The position numbers and the translations under genes are program-made. 6,158 nt of DNA, taken from positions 1 to 6,158 of the forward strand of contig DOFS01000396.1 of the NCBI GenBank assembly GCA_003523945.1, written 5' to 3'. Below the pieces are notes generated by a model, which saw only the letters and a list, made by a program, of their open reading frames with translations, did no database searches and was not told the DNA's origin. Source of the DNA: Nitrospiraceae bacterium. Lineage in GTDB: Bacteria > Nitrospirota > Nitrospiria > Nitrospirales > UBA8639. This document shows positions 5,832 to 6,158 of this stretch, piece by piece (the first letter of the stretch is position 1; the number at the start of each line of letters is the position of its first letter).

Positions 5832-6158
5832 TTATCCGTTCCCCAGAGGAGGGAGGTCCGGCTTATGCACCACAAACCCGAGCAATGCGAGGGCTGTCAA
5901 CGCCGCTCCTGCAAAAAAGGTGGCCGAAGGACCGAACTGGTCCCAAAGAAACCCTGCCAGCACACTGGCCAACAACAACGAAACCCCGCAGACAAAACTG
6001 AACACACCAAACGCGCTTCCGCGAAGCTCAGGTTGTGAGGCATCCGCAATGAGCGTGGCCAGCAGGCCTTGGGTGAGACCCATATGCATTCCCCAGAGCG
6101 CGACCCCCACCATTACCATGGCCACATCGCCGGCAACAGCAAGAATCACATCAGCCAT
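5832..6158 (-). CDS. Major facilitator superfamily transporter, C-terminal part (N-terminus beyond window edge)
   Basis: The last 108 residues of what looks like an MFS secondary transporter. The frame is open to the right edge and the Met at the edge is almost certainly internal, because whole MFS proteins are about 400 residues. The visible part covers roughly the last three membrane helices (about 12-37, 48-71, 79-97). Between the first two lies a short cytoplasmic loop with [20 protein letters not shown] at 36-55, where P-x-LRG-x-AFG is a common MFS feature. Other family marks are [15 protein letters not shown] (62-76) and the [14 protein letters not shown] helix (79-92). Substrate cannot be told from this end; drug/metabolite exporters of the DHA1 kind often look like this. 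It is followed by ynfA after 32 bases. Confidence 0.85.
   Translation of the reverse strand: MADVILAVAGDVAMVMVGVALWGMHMGLTQGLLATLIADASQPELRGSAFGVFSFVCGVSLLLASVLAGFLWDQFGPSATFFAGAALTALALLGFVVHKPDLPPLGNG

Noticed and set aside
5478..6038. 186-codon plus-strand open frame opposite ynfA and the MFS gene
   Set aside because: It is antisense to two recognisable membrane proteins, and its Arg/Pro/His-rich product has no recognisable domain.
1..6158. CRISPR arrays, tRNA/rRNA genes, insertion sequences or phage genes
   Set aside because: I found no regularly spaced direct repeats, no RNA-gene signatures, no transposase-like proteins and no terminal repeats flanking any gene.

Overview
This 6.2 kb stretch looks like ordinary chromosome from a free-living Gram-negative bacterium. 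GC content is moderate, roughly mid-50s percent by eye, and most starts have AGGAG-type ribosome sites. The mix of genes (RhlE-type helicase, thioredoxin-type glutathione peroxidase, a roughly 405-residue GlgC, the DUF1326/DUF2182 pair, YnfA) would suit a Nitrospira-like or proteobacterial genome. That is an impression from protein style, not a demonstrated placement. There is no sign of phage, transposon, CRISPR, tRNA or rRNA.

Layout, left to right. (1) Positions 1-1109, minus strand: an RhlE-type DEAD-box RNA helicase that runs off the left edge, so its C-terminus is missing. (2) Positions 1110-1432: a divergent, non-coding control region holding several inverted repeats. (3) Positions 1433-1933, plus strand: a cysteine glutathione peroxidase. 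(4) Positions 1941-1997: a nested inverted repeat in the intergenic gap. (5) Positions 2061-3278, plus strand: glgC, the committed step of bacterial glycogen synthesis. (6) A convergent junction with a 10-bp imperfect hairpin. (7) Minus strand, transcribed right to left: a DUF1326 cysteine-rich protein (4329-4964), a 208-base gap with a possible terminator, then a DUF2182 multi-pass membrane protein (3323-4120). (8) Positions 5234-5326, plus strand: a 30-residue, very lysine-rich small protein with its own strong ribosome site, followed by a long hairpin. (9) Minus strand: the C-terminal part of an MFS transporter that enters from the right edge (5832-6158), followed 32 bases later by ynfA (5476-5799), probably as one operon.

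The genes do not form one pathway. The parts least explained by existing knowledge are the DUF1326/DUF2182 pair and the lysine-rich micro-protein. In the pair, five N-terminal cysteines in a small soluble protein sit beside a membrane protein with clustered Cys, His and Met, which suggests metal or thiol chemistry at the membrane with unknown function. I found no convincing, wholly new multi-gene system in the window.
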